The translations under genes and the position numbers were made by a program. Below are positions 1 through 7,329 of a stretch of DNA of 41,944 bases, one piece after another. Within the stretch, counting starts at the first letter, position 1, and the number at the start of each line of letters is the position of its first letter. This DNA comes from a virus. The notes under the pieces are model-generated. The model was not told the DNA's origin. It worked only from the letters and a program-made list of their open reading frames with translations, and searched no databases. The stretch covers positions 1-41,944 of IMG/VR virus record IMGVR_UViG_3300021062_000031, one strand, 5' to 3'.

Positions 1-1
1 T

Positions 2-823
2 GCCGAATGCGATCCGCTGGCCCGCATCCTTTTTGCTGGCCTGTGGACGATGGCCGATCGGGAAGGGAAACTGGAAAACCGCCCCAAAAAACTCAAAGCC
101 GAATTACTCCCGTATGACGAATGCAACATCTCCGACCTCTTGCTGCAATTGAGCCAATTTGGATTCATTGTGAGATATGAAGTCGAAGGTGAGAACTACA
201 TTCTGATTAACAACTTTCAGGAGCACCAACGGATACATCCAAAAGAGCCGCCCAGTGTGATTCCTGACCCGGAGTATATACAAAACCGCGTTTTGTCGCG
301 GCAAGACGTGGAAATTCCCGGAAATTCCGCACCCAAAAATGCTATTCCTTCTTCTCCTACTTTGCCTACTAAGCCTTCTTCACCCCCTACCCCCAAGGGG
401 GAGGCGGGCGCGTTTGAAAAGTTCTGGCAGGTTTACCCGAACAAGCAGAAAAAGAGATACGCCGAACAGATTTGGAGCCGTAAAAATCTGGATTCCAAGC
501 TGGACGAGATTATTCGCGGCGTCGAAATGTACAAGAAAACCCGCCAGTGGCAGAAGGAAGACGGCGCTTTTGTTCCGCACGCATCCACGTTTCTCAATCA
601 GGAACTCTGGTTGGATGAACTGAGCGAAACCGGCGTGCCTCTTGGAAAGAAAACGTTCTGGCAGCGGGCTCAGGATACACCATTGGTGCATATCATCATC
701 GACGGCGTGACCCAGCAAGCCCAAGGCCATGAACTCCAGTGGGACGACGTAGCCAAGGTCTACTACTGGCATGGGCTGACGCTGTACCCGGATCAAGTGA
801 AAATTCCGGAGGCCGTGTCATGA
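2..823 (+). CDS. Phage replication protein (O/DnaD-like), 5' partial
   Basis: The reading frame is open from base 2 and is cut by the window edge, so the true start lies upstream; the ATG at 50 is internal. The N-terminal part has the pattern of phage replication-initiation proteins (PLARILFAGLWTMADREGKL, then RPKKLKAELLPYD), a winged-helix-like region. A Pro/Ser-rich linker follows. The C-terminal part has the FWQVYPNK...W(x)nDGAFVPHASTFLNQELW pattern seen at the C-terminus of lambda O/DnaD-type phage proteins. The expected role is origin recognition or helicase loading. It is the first visible gene of a plus-strand early operon and its stop overlaps the next start (ATGA). The family role is inferred from these motifs. 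Confidence 0.8.
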   Translation, partial: AECDPLARILFAGLWTMADREGKLENRPKKLKAELLPYDECNISDLLLQLSQFGFIVRYEVEGENYILINNFQEHQRIHPKEPPSVIPDPEYIQNRVLSRQDVEIPGNSAPKNAIPSSPTLPTKPSSPPTPKGEAGAFEKFWQVYPNKQKKRYAEQIWSRKNLDSKLDEIIRGVEMYKKTRQWQKEDGAFVPHASTFLNQELWLDELSETGVPLGKKTFWQRAQDTPLVHIIIDGVTQQAQGHELQWDDVAKVYYWHGLTLYPDQVKIPEAVS

Positions 824-1059
824 GCCTTTACCGCCAAATCCGCAACAAGACCCGAACCGAACAAGCCGAGATTCTCATGGCTCGGGGATTGACCGCAGAG
901 CAGGCGGAAGACTGGTTGATGAATTGGGAGCGGTGCCGAAAGTTGGCGGATCCCAAAATCAACCAGGGGCCGAAATTCACAGAGAGTGAGCAATGGAAGC
1001 AGATCCAAGAAAAGGCAGTGAGGTTGGGCCATGCGACAAAAAAAGGAACCGACAAATGA
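820..1059 (+). CDS. Small helical hypothetical protein (79 aa)
   Basis: It starts at the ATGA overlap with the replication gene, behind the sequence CGGAGG. The protein is short, charged and predicted helical (RTEQAEILMARGLTAEQAED). No family is recognised. The tight coupling suggests co-translation with the replication protein, so an accessory role in replication is possible but unproven. Confidence 0.7.
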   Translation: MSLYRQIRNKTRTEQAEILMARGLTAEQAEDWLMNWERCRKLADPKINQGPKFTESEQWKQIQEKAVRLGHATKKGTDK

Positions 1060-1207
1060 CTTTTACCATGTGGAAACCGCTGAAGCCGTCGAAAAAATGT
1101 ACCAGTCCCGGTATTGCTTTGGGTGTGACAAGCCTTACCAGAAGGAATACCGGAAGCAGATGTATTGTGAAAAATGCAGGAGAGGACCGTGGAAACACCC
1201 CAGATGA
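1031..1207 (+). CDS. Small zinc-ribbon-like protein (58 aa)
   Basis: The ATG at 1031 follows GTGAGG at good spacing and overlaps the end of the previous gene. The protein has two Cys pairs, CFGC and CEKC, about 17 residues apart, in a basic, aromatic-rich background (YQSRYCFGCDKPYQKEYRK). This is typical of a four-Cys zinc ribbon. Its stop overlaps the next ATG (ATGA at 1204). A nucleic-acid-binding role is an inference from the motif only. Confidence 0.65.
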   Translation: MRQKKEPTNDFYHVETAEAVEKMYQSRYCFGCDKPYQKEYRKQMYCEKCRRGPWKHPR

Positions 1208-1413
1208 ACCCCGTGATTAAGCGCTGTGGCGAATGTGGCGAATTGTTCTATACCACCATGCCGCGGTTTCCTGCGATCTTCTCCCCACCCGAAGCCCCGG
1301 CCCTCATATCCAAGGCAACCTGCTGGATGTCTTGGGTGGCGGCTGCCGGGTCTTCAATTGCGGCTGCCGAAGCGCTGGTGAGGAATGCCGGTGCATCACT
1401 TACAACACTTTAA
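1204..1413 (+). CDS. N-terminal zinc-ribbon frame of a probably frameshifted gene
   Basis: The ATG overlaps the previous stop (ATGA). The first 17 codons look genuine (IKRCGECGELFYTT, a Cys-pair knuckle). After about residue 20 the sequence becomes low-quality Ala/Ser/Pro-rich and ends without a second Cys pair of the usual form. The overlapping frame (1233-1556) carries a convincing C-terminal half with several Cys pairs. A -1 (or +2) shift near 1255-1290 would join them. This may be a sequencing error, a decayed gene or a programmed shift; no obvious slippery heptamer was noticed. Confidence 0.4.
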   Translation: MNPVIKRCGECGELFYTTMPRFPAIFSPPEAPALISKATCWMSWVAAAGSSIAAAEALVRNAGASLTTL

Positions 1414-1556
1414 GGTGCCCTGCGTGCGGTGCCTGCGTCTGCAACAAAATCGACAAATGGCAGCGCGAAGGCAAGCTGATAAAGGTGGATGACCCGGTAT
1501 TTGAATTCGTTCACAAAGACTATGCAAGGGAATTGACCAATGAACAACCAAGATAA
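1233..1556 (+). CDS. Cys-rich zinc-binding protein, C-terminal frame
   Basis: The frame is open from 1221 to 1556. The convincing part lies after about 1290: FNCGC, CRC, CPACGACVC and a charged tail (KIDKWQREGKLIKVDDP). These suggest a multi-Cys zinc-binding protein. The ATG at 1233 lacks a good SD site and sits inside the zinc-knuckle codons of the frame that starts at 1204, so the natural start may be at 1204 with a frameshift. The 3' end overlaps the next start by 17 bases. Confidence 0.5.
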   Translation: MWRIVLYHHAAVSCDLLPTRSPGPHIQGNLLDVLGGGCRVFNCGCRSAGEECRCITYNTLRCPACGACVCNKIDKWQREGKLIKVDDPVFEFVHKDYARELTNEQPR

Positions 1557-2070
1557 ATATATATCTGCTGAGACAGAGCAGCCGGACATCTGGAGCCAGG
1601 TTTATGAGTTGGAAGCTTCTGAAACTCCCGTCTTGAAACAGGCCGGGCAGCTTCTCCGCAAGCTTTATCTGGAAAACTTCACCCTGCGAGAAATCGCGGT
1701 CAACCTCCACTGGATGGCCCGCCGCTACGCCGATGGCCGAATGACCTACGCGCCGGGCATGGTCAATAATGCCGTCCGGCAATTACAAGCTATGGGCGTC
1801 AAGCTGAACATCTGCGGTGAGTGCACGCCCTGGGCCAGGGACGGCATGGGGCCGGGTTACTCGGGGATTAGCCGGGAAGAATACGAGATGGGCGAGCCCC
1901 TTGATGGCTGGAACAGCGCTGCCAACACGGAAGAAGTTAAAGCGCTGGCCGCTGAGAATGAAAGGCTGAAAGATGAAATCGCTTACATCCAGGAATGCAT
2001 GGTTGAGCGGGCGGATGGGCTGTACGAATGGCGTGGTATCGGAGCAATAGGAGAAAGCGACAATGTCTGA
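1540..2070 (+). CDS. Hypothetical early protein (176 aa)
   Basis: The start follows AAGGGA at normal spacing and overlaps the previous gene. The N-terminal two thirds is compact with several Trp and Arg residues (LREIAVNLHWMARRYADGRM). The C-terminus is a short coiled-coil-like stretch (EEVKALAAENERLKDEIAY). No recognised domain. It belongs to a train of early genes with 4- to 17-base overlaps. Confidence 0.75.
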   Translation: MNNQDKYISAETEQPDIWSQVYELEASETPVLKQAGQLLRKLYLENFTLREIAVNLHWMARRYADGRMTYAPGMVNNAVRQLQAMGVKLNICGECTPWARDGMGPGYSGISREEYEMGEPLDGWNSAANTEEVKALAAENERLKDEIAYIQECMVERADGLYEWRGIGAIGESDNV

Positions 2071-2536
2071 ATATGAACGCATGAAAGCTGACTATGACCG
2101 GGTGGCCGAGAAGCAACGCGCTAAAACTGTTGCGGAATCCCCCGAAATGGCTGCCGCCCAATCCCGTATAAGGCAACTTGAATCGGCTTTGGAGTTTTAC
2201 TCTTATTCCATTTGGGGTCTTAAAGCGGCGTCAGTAGGCGGTTGCACTCCGCCGGTGATGATAACCGAAGTCATCAAAGACAAGGGCGCAGTAGCCCGGA
2301 AAGCCCTCAAAAACCCACCAAGTAATGAGAGGGAGCGGCCAATCTGCCAGTCCATTACCAATTCAGCCGAGAAAGCGGTGATTGATGCGGCGAAGGTGCT
2401 GGAAGTGATTAGCAGCATAAGCCCTTATGACGCCGCTGACGAAGCCTTTAACAACAACGCTGAAGATGGAGCAAAGGCCATGAAAGACATGATCTGGGAT
2501 GCCGTCCAAGCCCTTCAGGAGGATAAACAATCATGA
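2063..2536 (+). CDS. Hypothetical early protein (157 aa)
   Basis: It overlaps its neighbours at both ends. The N-terminus is helical and Glu/Arg/Ala-rich. The middle has the pattern LESALEFYSY...W...DKGAVARKAL, which resembles a common motif of small phage early proteins (a LxFY...DxGxxAR repeat). The function of that group is unknown. The C-terminus is acidic and helical. No catalytic motif is seen. Confidence 0.75.
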   Translation: MSEYERMKADYDRVAEKQRAKTVAESPEMAAAQSRIRQLESALEFYSYSIWGLKAASVGGCTPPVMITEVIKDKGAVARKALKNPPSNERERPICQSITNSAEKAVIDAAKVLEVISSISPYDAADEAFNNNAEDGAKAMKDMIWDAVQALQEDKQS

Positions 2537-3006
2537 CCCAATCAGATCTAGTAGTAGAGAATGCCCGGTTGCGCAGTTTGCTGCGGGATATCGAGCAATG
2601 GGAAGCCGATTGGGTGGATGCTGATGAATGCTGGCGGACAGACTCCGGGCTGCCCATCTTGAACCAAGAGCTTTACGACCGCTGGTGTAATCAGCCGGAT
2701 TGTCTCCAACAGCGCCGGTATGATCTCCTCTCCCAAACCCCTAACCCAGATCCTATACAGAGGGAAGATGAAAGGCTGAGGGCTGAGTTGGACGAATCAC
2801 GCGCATTTCTCATGGCCCTGCATACCCGAGTAATGGCCCGCCCCCTGTCAATTGAGCTTCAGGAGAGTATCACTCGGCATTTGGAAAAGCAGGGCTACAC
2901 TTTTGAGTGGAACCCGGAAATTGGCTACGTGATGACCGGACGTCCGGAAGCCCTCTCCACTACTAACCTGTTGGATTCTGTTGGAAGGGAAGGGGAGCAA
3001 CCGTGA
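2533..3006 (+). CDS. Hypothetical early protein (157 aa)
   Basis: The ATGA overlap with the previous gene and the AGGAGG upstream fix the start. The protein is Asp/Glu/Arg-rich, with an N-terminal coiled-coil-like stretch (LVVENARLRSLLRDIEQWE) and a C-terminal segment that may be a small alpha-beta fold (SITRHLEKQGYTFEWNPEIG). No family recognised. Confidence 0.75.
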   Translation: MTQSDLVVENARLRSLLRDIEQWEADWVDADECWRTDSGLPILNQELYDRWCNQPDCLQQRRYDLLSQTPNPDPIQREDERLRAELDESRAFLMALHTRVMARPLSIELQESITRHLEKQGYTFEWNPEIGYVMTGRPEALSTTNLLDSVGREGEQP

Positions 3007-3416
3007 AAAGAGTATTTGCACGTCTTGATGTAGTAAAAGCGCGCGCGGAAGCAGCCAAACCCGGCCCGTGGTATTACGGAACCGATTCTTGCGATTGTGG
3101 AGGTGGCTATCCTTGCAGTCACCCGTCATGGGCTTACGAAATTAAACGGCTAGACGACCAACCCGATCCCAACTGGAAGCCTGAAAACTACCAATTCCAC
3201 AAGTCGATCAGCGGGAAGTTCATCCGCCCCGTTGCTGAAGATATGACTGCCGATATTGAAGATGGCGCGTTTATGGCCTTTGCGCGTGCTGATGTTCCAG
3301 CCCTAGAAGCCGCCCTTCGGATTGCTGCTGAAGCGTTGGTGGCAAGAGGGGATGAAAAAACGCTCCGTGCGATTGGCCAAGCATTAAAGCCCATCAAAGA
3401 AGACAGAAGGTGGTAG
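3003..3416 (+). CDS. Ead/Ea-type early protein with GPW...FARADVPAL pattern (137 aa)
   Basis: It starts at a GTGA overlap with the previous gene. The order KARAEAAKPGPWYYG, then DGAFMAFARADVPALEAALR, is a pattern I know from many phage and plasmid hypothetical proteins of the Ead/Ea22-like type. Between these lies a Cys/His cluster (CDCGGGYPCSHP) that could bind metal. The function of the family is not established. Confidence 0.75.
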   Translation: MKRVFARLDVVKARAEAAKPGPWYYGTDSCDCGGGYPCSHPSWAYEIKRLDDQPDPNWKPENYQFHKSISGKFIRPVAEDMTADIEDGAFMAFARADVPALEAALRIAAEALVARGDEKTLRAIGQALKPIKEDRRW

Positions 3417-3420
3417 CCCA

Positions 3421-3621
3421 ATGACAACAGACAAAACCCCCACCCTCCCAGATCCTATCCTTAATCTTATAAAGGCAGCGGTGAAGGCTCCGCACGGGCC
3501 CAGTTGTAACTCAATGCGTCCCGTCCAACCGAGACTGAAGACTGGAAAGCCCTGCGACTGCTGGAAGGAAATCCTGGAATCCCTCCCCAAAGAATATCTT
3601 GCTAGGGGAGGGGAATCGTGA
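3421..3621 (+). CDS. Small hypothetical protein (66 aa)
   Basis: The ATG follows AAGGTGG at good spacing, and the stop overlaps the next start. It contains HGPSCNSM and CDCW motifs, and so two or three Cys residues that might coordinate metal. The rest is a short amphipathic helix. No family recognised. Confidence 0.65.
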   Translation: MTTDKTPTLPDPILNLIKAAVKAPHGPSCNSMRPVQPRLKTGKPCDCWKEILESLPKEYLARGGES

Positions 3622-4010
3622 GCGCTGAAACCGCAAAAGTACCATTGGTGCCCCTGGATGACCTGCTGAATCTGAAAGCAAAACTGGAAGCCAAGGAAGC
3701 CGAGCTGGCCGAGCTGGACAAATGCCGCCGATCCCAAGACCGCACCATTTCCCTAATGAAGCGTACTATCAAAAAACTGGAACGCGCTTTCCTAGGGGAG
3801 GAGCAGCGGCATGGGAAGACGAAAACACACTTGGCTCTAGAGCAAGACTACATCGCAACCCTGAAAGAGGCCATTAAGGGAGAAAGAGAGCGCGCCCTTC
3901 AGCAGGTTTTGGAACTCATCGACAGCCAAACCCACACCTCAGAACTCGGGGACCCCTACCGGCATATGCGCTCTCTGGTAGAAACCCTACAAACAAAGGA
4001 GACTCAATAA
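3618..4010 (+). CDS. Coiled-coil early protein (130 aa)
   Basis: It starts at a GTGA overlap with the previous gene. The sequence is dominated by heptad-like helices (LLNLKAKLEAKEAELAELDK and later KRTIKKLERAFLGEEQ), so an elongated coiled coil is likely. The C-terminus has a short His/Pro segment. No enzymatic motif. It ends immediately before the next ATG. Confidence 0.7.
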   Translation: MSAETAKVPLVPLDDLLNLKAKLEAKEAELAELDKCRRSQDRTISLMKRTIKKLERAFLGEEQRHGKTKTHLALEQDYIATLKEAIKGERERALQQVLELIDSQTHTSELGDPYRHMRSLVETLQTKETQ

Positions 4011-4253
4011 ATGGATCCCATCACAACTCTCCTCACCATCATGCTTTCCACCCATATCTACACCGGCCAGATCATTGGCATGATGGACTATGAGCATTTA
4101 TGCAGCAAGACCCATTGCTTGATTGGTGGGGCGGTCTGGGTGGTGAAATCGTCCAGCGGGCAGATAGGGCCTTGTTTTCCCATTAGTTATACGGTGTATG
4201 CCCGGCAGCGCGTAGGTGACTTTGTGTATAAGGAAGCGGGGTTATGCAAATGA
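4011..4253 (+). CDS. Small hypothetical protein with hydrophobic N-terminus (80 aa)
   Basis: It starts directly after the previous stop, behind AAAGGAG. The N-terminal 15 residues are hydrophobic (ITTLLTIMLSTHIY) but lack a basic n-region, so this is a weak signal or membrane anchor at best. It holds several Cys residues (CSKTHC, GPC, LCK). It overlaps the next gene by 10 bases. Function unknown. Confidence 0.6.
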   Translation: MDPITTLLTIMLSTHIYTGQIIGMMDYEHLCSKTHCLIGGAVWVVKSSSGQIGPCFPISYTVYARQRVGDFVYKEAGLCK

Positions 4254-4639
4254 AGCGGATCAAAAAGGTTCTGGCGTGGTTGCCGGTTATCTGGAAAGAC
4301 GAGGACTGGGGAGAGCATTTCATGGTCCGGCTCCTCCAGTTCAAGCTGAAACGAATGGCAAAAGCCTTGGAGAACGGCCACACCCAAAGCGGCCCCTACG
4401 ATGCCCACAAGATCCGGGTTGTCTGTGCTCACTTTGACCGTTACTTGGACATCTGGAAGTTTCACAAGGTGGAATTCCTCTGCCCGCACGATTTGTTTTC
4501 AAAACCCGACTGTGACTGCCCCCGCTGGATCAGCCGTCGTGATTTCCAAATGTGCAAGCGGCAGCGGGAAATTGAAGATTGGCACTGGAGCGAAGCGTGG
4601 CGAAAGATCAGCCGCTACGGGCAAGGATGGTGGGACTGA
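4244..4639 (+). CDS. Hypothetical early protein (131 aa)
   Basis: Two ATGs lie 6 bases apart (4244 and 4250); AAGGA upstream favours the first. The protein is basic and very Trp-rich, with a Cys/His cluster in the second half (FLCPHDLFSKPDCDCPRW) that may bind a metal ion. The stop overlaps the next start as TGATG. No known family. Confidence 0.7.
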   Translation: MQMKRIKKVLAWLPVIWKDEDWGEHFMVRLLQFKLKRMAKALENGHTQSGPYDAHKIRVVCAHFDRYLDIWKFHKVEFLCPHDLFSKPDCDCPRWISRRDFQMCKRQREIEDWHWSEAWRKISRYGQGWWD

Positions 4640-4773
4640 TGTACCAATGCTTCATTTACCAGACAGACGAGAAAGGGGAATGCTTGGGGCTTGGCTCGTC
4701 TGAATCCCTTCCAGAAGCAATCTGTAAAGCCTTCTTAGTTTATAAATCAAAAATTAATAGAGAGGAGAAGTAA
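4639..4773 (+). CDS. Small hypothetical protein (44 aa)
   Basis: I place the start at the ATG coupled to the previous stop (TGATG). A second in-frame ATG at 4627 would add four residues but has poorer SD spacing. The product reads MYQCFIYQTDEKGECLGLGS followed by an amphipathic helix. It resembles a tiny single beta-hairpin/helix domain. Its last base overlaps the next ATG. Confidence 0.55.
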   Translation: MYQCFIYQTDEKGECLGLGSSESLPEAICKAFLVYKSKINREEK

Positions 4774-5411
4774 TGAGCAGGGTTCTCGACATCGAGACAA
4801 ATGAAATGCGCCATTGGGCTTGCGTTAAAGCCTGCCGGGCTGTCCTGAGCCAGCTTAAAAAGGACGGAGTGATCTATGACTTCCGCGACACTAAGCGGTT
4901 TGACCCTATGAGGCCCATAGACCCATCCACTTGGGAGGATCGAAACGGCCGCGACTTTCTGATAATGATGCAGCTGCCGAACGGCGCGGTTTTTGAAATC
5001 CCGGTTCAGGCGAAGTCCTCACTACAGAAGGTTAAAGAGCACAACGATCTTCCCGGTCAGCACATCCACGCCGTAACTAATCAGCAGGGGTGCGACCTGA
5101 TGGACCAATTCATCACGATTATTGACCGGTACAAGCCGCCGAAACCAAGAGACCGACTGTCAGCGGTTGAATTCCCTACGGACGGCAGCAAGGTTATCAA
5201 CGAATACAATCTGCCTGAAGATGCCGTTGATTTGCTGGTTAAAGCCTATTACCGGCAAGCGCCACGGACTGACCTAGCAGACGAGCTAAACAGAAAAGGC
5301 TACCGACTCCCTAGGGGTGGCGAAATGACTGCCTGCGGGCTCGCACAGATGGTTGGCGCGCAGTGGTTTCAAAGGGTACTGAAAAGACTAGGGAAAGAAC
5401 CTTATATTTAA
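4773..5411 (+). CDS. Putative PD-(D/E)XK-like protein with C-terminal recombinase-like helix-turn-helix (212 aa)
   Basis: The start follows GAGGAG. The N-terminal half (residues about 25-105) has a beta-alpha-beta character. It carries an acidic strand pair around DFRDTKRFDP and the segment FEIPVQAKSS, which could be the E-x(3)-QxK half of a PD-(D/E)XK nuclease site. The C-terminal half (LVKAYYRQAPRTDLADELNR...MTACGLAQMV) looks like the helix-turn-helix tail of serine recombinases. A DNA-recognition role in early replication or recombination is an inference; the nuclease assignment is weak. Confidence 0.7.
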   Translation: MSRVLDIETNEMRHWACVKACRAVLSQLKKDGVIYDFRDTKRFDPMRPIDPSTWEDRNGRDFLIMMQLPNGAVFEIPVQAKSSLQKVKEHNDLPGQHIHAVTNQQGCDLMDQFITIIDRYKPPKPRDRLSAVEFPTDGSKVINEYNLPEDAVDLLVKAYYRQAPRTDLADELNRKGYRLPRGGEMTACGLAQMVGAQWFQRVLKRLGKEPYI

Positions 5412-5438
5412 TTAAACAAAGAAAGGATTTGAGGAAAG

Positions 5439-5570
5439 ATGACCTACCAATGCCTTCCCTGTTCTCTCGAAAAAGGAAGAGAACCCAGCCGGGATTCCAG
5501 TTGGATCATGAAGCGTTGTTCGGTTTGTGGACAAGTCGCAGCAGTTGTTGAAGTAATGGAGGAGAAGTAA
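5439..5570 (+). CDS. Tiny zinc-ribbon protein (43 aa)
   Basis: This short ORF begins with ATG behind GAGGAAAG and ends two bases before the next ATG. It encodes two Cys pairs, CLPC near residue 5 and CSVC near residue 27, separated by a charged linker, and a short hydrophobic-acidic tail. That is a minimal four-Cys zinc knuckle or ribbon. It fills the gap exactly, supporting a real gene. Confidence 0.65.
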   Translation: MTYQCLPCSLEKGREPSRDSSWIMKRCSVCGQVAAVVEVMEEK

Positions 5571-5571
5571 C

Positions 5572-5772
5572 ATGGCAACCGAATCCAAAGAACTCCGCAT
5601 GATGCTCGGCCCCCGGATGCACCGGAAGCTAAGCGCCTATGCCAAAGAAGATGGGATGACCCTCACCGCCTATGTCCGGTCGGTCTTAAAAGCTCATACC
5701 CTTCAAATGGATGAAATCCTCTCCAAAGAAGACCCTCAAGAGCGCGCCTATGGCCTGCCCTTTGGCTTCTGA
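5572..5772 (+). CDS. Ribbon-helix-helix DNA-binding protein (66 aa)
   Basis: It is preceded by GGAGGAG at ideal spacing. The pattern ELRMMLGPRMHRKLSAYAKE, then MTLTAYVRSVLK, fits the ribbon-helix-helix (CopG/Arc) fold: a short beta strand, helix, turn, helix. Proteins of this type dimerise and bind operators. It is the last plus-strand gene, and its 3' end overlaps the convergent integrase by 25 bases. It could be a directionality factor or a regulator of integrase; this is inference from position. Confidence 0.75.
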   Translation: MATESKELRMMLGPRMHRKLSAYAKEDGMTLTAYVRSVLKAHTLQMDEILSKEDPQERAYGLPFGF

Positions 5773-6848
5773 GCCTTCATATACTCAATGGCAGCCCGCT
5801 CATCCACCATGACATAGGCCATTGTTGTTTTTATATCCGAATGTCTCAAGGTCTTTTGAATGATTGGCAACGGCACCCCTCTGGCTACGTTGACCGTAGC
5901 AAATGTTCTCCGCAGGCCATGCGGGGAGACTTTGACATTCGCTTTGGCGGCAATACGCTCTATCCTTCGCCCTAATCCTCTGGCGTCCAAGGGTTTACCG
6001 GTTTTGGCTACCAGGAACGTCTTGGCTCTGGTTTTGGGACGGACTTCCAGCCATTCATGGAGTTGCTTGGCGAGCGCCGGGGCAATCCCGATGGTTCCGT
6101 TTTTATGGCCCTTCCCGTCAATGACATCGATTTCCCCATCCGACAGGCGCACATGCGACAATTCCAGCGCTCGGATCTCCCCCGATCTCAGCCCGGCATA
6201 ACAGGCCAGCGCGATAATCGTTTGGGTTAGAACCGCATCCACTTCTTTCCTGTTGGATTTGTAGCCTTCGTTTAACCGCATCATCCGTTTTAGCGCCTGT
6301 TCCGTCAGAACGGTTTTCTTGGGTGGGAAGATTCGCTTGGGTTTGAGCTTTCTGGCCTCCAGCAAATCCACTTGAGTCTTGAGCCCTTGCCGGATTAGGA
6401 ATTGCGTAAAGGAGCAAACCGCCTTGTATATCTTCTCCCGCTTGCTGAAGTAACACCGCTTCTCCTCATAATTCGGGGGAAGAGCGCAAAGAGCTTCCTT
6501 CAAATACTCTGGAGTGATGGCAGAAATACACGGCTTCATCTTCAAAACATCCCAGTAGCAGGTCATTCCATATTCCGACCCCTCTAGCGCCCGTTGCCCC
6601 ACTGCTCTACCGGAGTGGTACCCATTGGCCTGTTCTGTCATCCACTGCCGATACAGCTTGGCATAATCCGCTTTCTCGGTGTCTTGCCCGGCCAGCTTGG
6701 CGCGGATGGAGTCAGGGCAAACCCGCCAAGCCAATCGAGAGCCCCTTGCGTGTTGCTCTGCCCTAATCAGCCCAGCTTCAGCCCACCGGCGAATCGTCGC
6801 GCGCACCGGGAACCCTTCAATCTTCTCAGCCTCATCTATGGGAATCAT
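5748..6848 (-). CDS. int: Tyrosine recombinase / phage integrase
   Basis: This 366-residue protein catalyses site-specific integration of the phage into the host tRNA-Val gene. The catalytic residues are visible: R221 in YAGLRSGEIRAL, H310-x-x-R313 in PHGLRRTFAT, H336 in LRHSDIKTT and the nucleophile Y345 in TMAYV. K246 (DGKGHKN) is the likely beta-hairpin lysine. Residues 1-50 look like a MerR/excisionase-type winged helix (VRATIRRWAEAGLIRA), which would bind arm sites. The middle is the SAM-like core-binding domain. The attachment core lies 80 bases upstream of its start, the classic int-attP arrangement. Confidence 0.95.
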   Translation of the reverse strand: MIPIDEAEKIEGFPVRATIRRWAEAGLIRAEQHARGSRLAWRVCPDSIRAKLAGQDTEKADYAKLYRQWMTEQANGYHSGRAVGQRALEGSEYGMTCYWDVLKMKPCISAITPEYLKEALCALPPNYEEKRCYFSKREKIYKAVCSFTQFLIRQGLKTQVDLLEARKLKPKRIFPPKKTVLTEQALKRMMRLNEGYKSNRKEVDAVLTQTIIALACYAGLRSGEIRALELSHVRLSDGEIDVIDGKGHKNGTIGIAPALAKQLHEWLEVRPKTRAKTFLVAKTGKPLDARGLGRRIERIAAKANVKVSPHGLRRTFATVNVARGVPLPIIQKTLRHSDIKTTMAYVMVDERAAIEYMKAQKPKGRP

Positions 6849-6868
6849 GCCCCGAATCCTATCAAAAA

Positions 6869-7056
6869 GTTTCGGATCATTTTTATGGACAACCGGATCG
6901 CTTTTTACGCTTTACTTTTGAAAGAATTTGGGCGCTGACGGGCTCGAACCGCCGACCCTCTCCTTGTAAGGTAGTGGTACTTTTGGCCGGAAAACCTTGG
7001 GAGAGAAGGGTCTTCATAAACGGATATTTCTTCCCATGATCCGAAAATGGGATCAT
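6869..7056. repeat. Candidate integrase arm-type sites flanking attP
   Basis: GTTTCGGATCAT (6869-6880, plus) recurs as TTTTCGGATCAT on the minus strand at 7036-7047, and a third GGGATCAT lies at 7049-7056. The copies flank the tRNA-derived core on both sides, as arm-type integrase sites do. The last two form an inverted repeat around GAAAAT. This is inference from placement and repetition. Confidence 0.45.
6930..6970 (-). other. attP: attP core: 3' half of a tRNA-Val(TAC) gene
   Basis: On the minus strand this segment reads from the anticodon loop (CTTACAA, anticodon TAC), through the variable loop and T arm (GGCGG TTCGAGC CCGTC), to the acceptor 3' strand (AGCGCCC plus discriminator A). The 5' half of the tRNA is absent, so this is not a functional tRNA. 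It is the usual identity segment by which a phage rebuilds the host tRNA on integration. It is followed by AATTC rather than CCA, so the host gene probably lacks an encoded CCA. Confidence 0.85.
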
Positions 7057-7069
7057 TAAAAATCCGCAA

Positions 7070-7096
7070 TAAAAAACCCCGGCTTTTACACCGGGG
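7070..7096 (-). terminator. Rho-independent terminator ending the late operon
   Basis: On the minus strand CCCCGG and CCGGGG form a 6-bp GC stem around the loop TGTAAAAG, followed directly by six T. It lies 38 bases beyond the last minus-strand late gene and protects attP and int from late transcription. Confidence 0.85.
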
Positions 7097-7134
7097 CTGA
7101 CAATTAATATGAGGAGAGAATTGGAGAGACGAGT

Positions 7135-7329
7135 TTAATCCACTAGTTTTAGTTTCCGTTCAAATGGCACGTGGAAGCCACAATTTGTAACAGCCACAGG
7201 GCCTTCAAGATGGCAAACGCCGACAGCCAGGCTTTCCAGCAGTGGACAGGCAATGCTTTTACAGAAATACGTGCAGGTGTAGCACTGGTCTGTGTCTTCA
7301 ATGTGGGTTTCTCCGGCTTCTTGGAACAT
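7135..7329 (-). CDS. Small Cys-rich protein, last gene of the late operon (64 aa)
   Basis: Its ATG directly follows the TGA of the endonuclease gene (TGAATG). The sequence holds CYTCTYFC, ACP, VCHLEGP and TNCGFH, enough Cys and His for one zinc site. In the ancestral arrangement it probably followed the DUF1353 gene directly, before the endonuclease cassette inserted between them. No family recognised. Confidence 0.6.
   Translation of the reverse strand: MFQEAGETHIEDTDQCYTCTYFCKSIACPLLESLAVGVCHLEGPVAVTNCGFHVPFERKLKLVD

Noticed and set aside
6930-6970. Complete tRNA gene
   Set aside because: Only anticodon loop to acceptor 3' strand is present; the 5' half does not pair or match a tRNA, so it is the attachment core.
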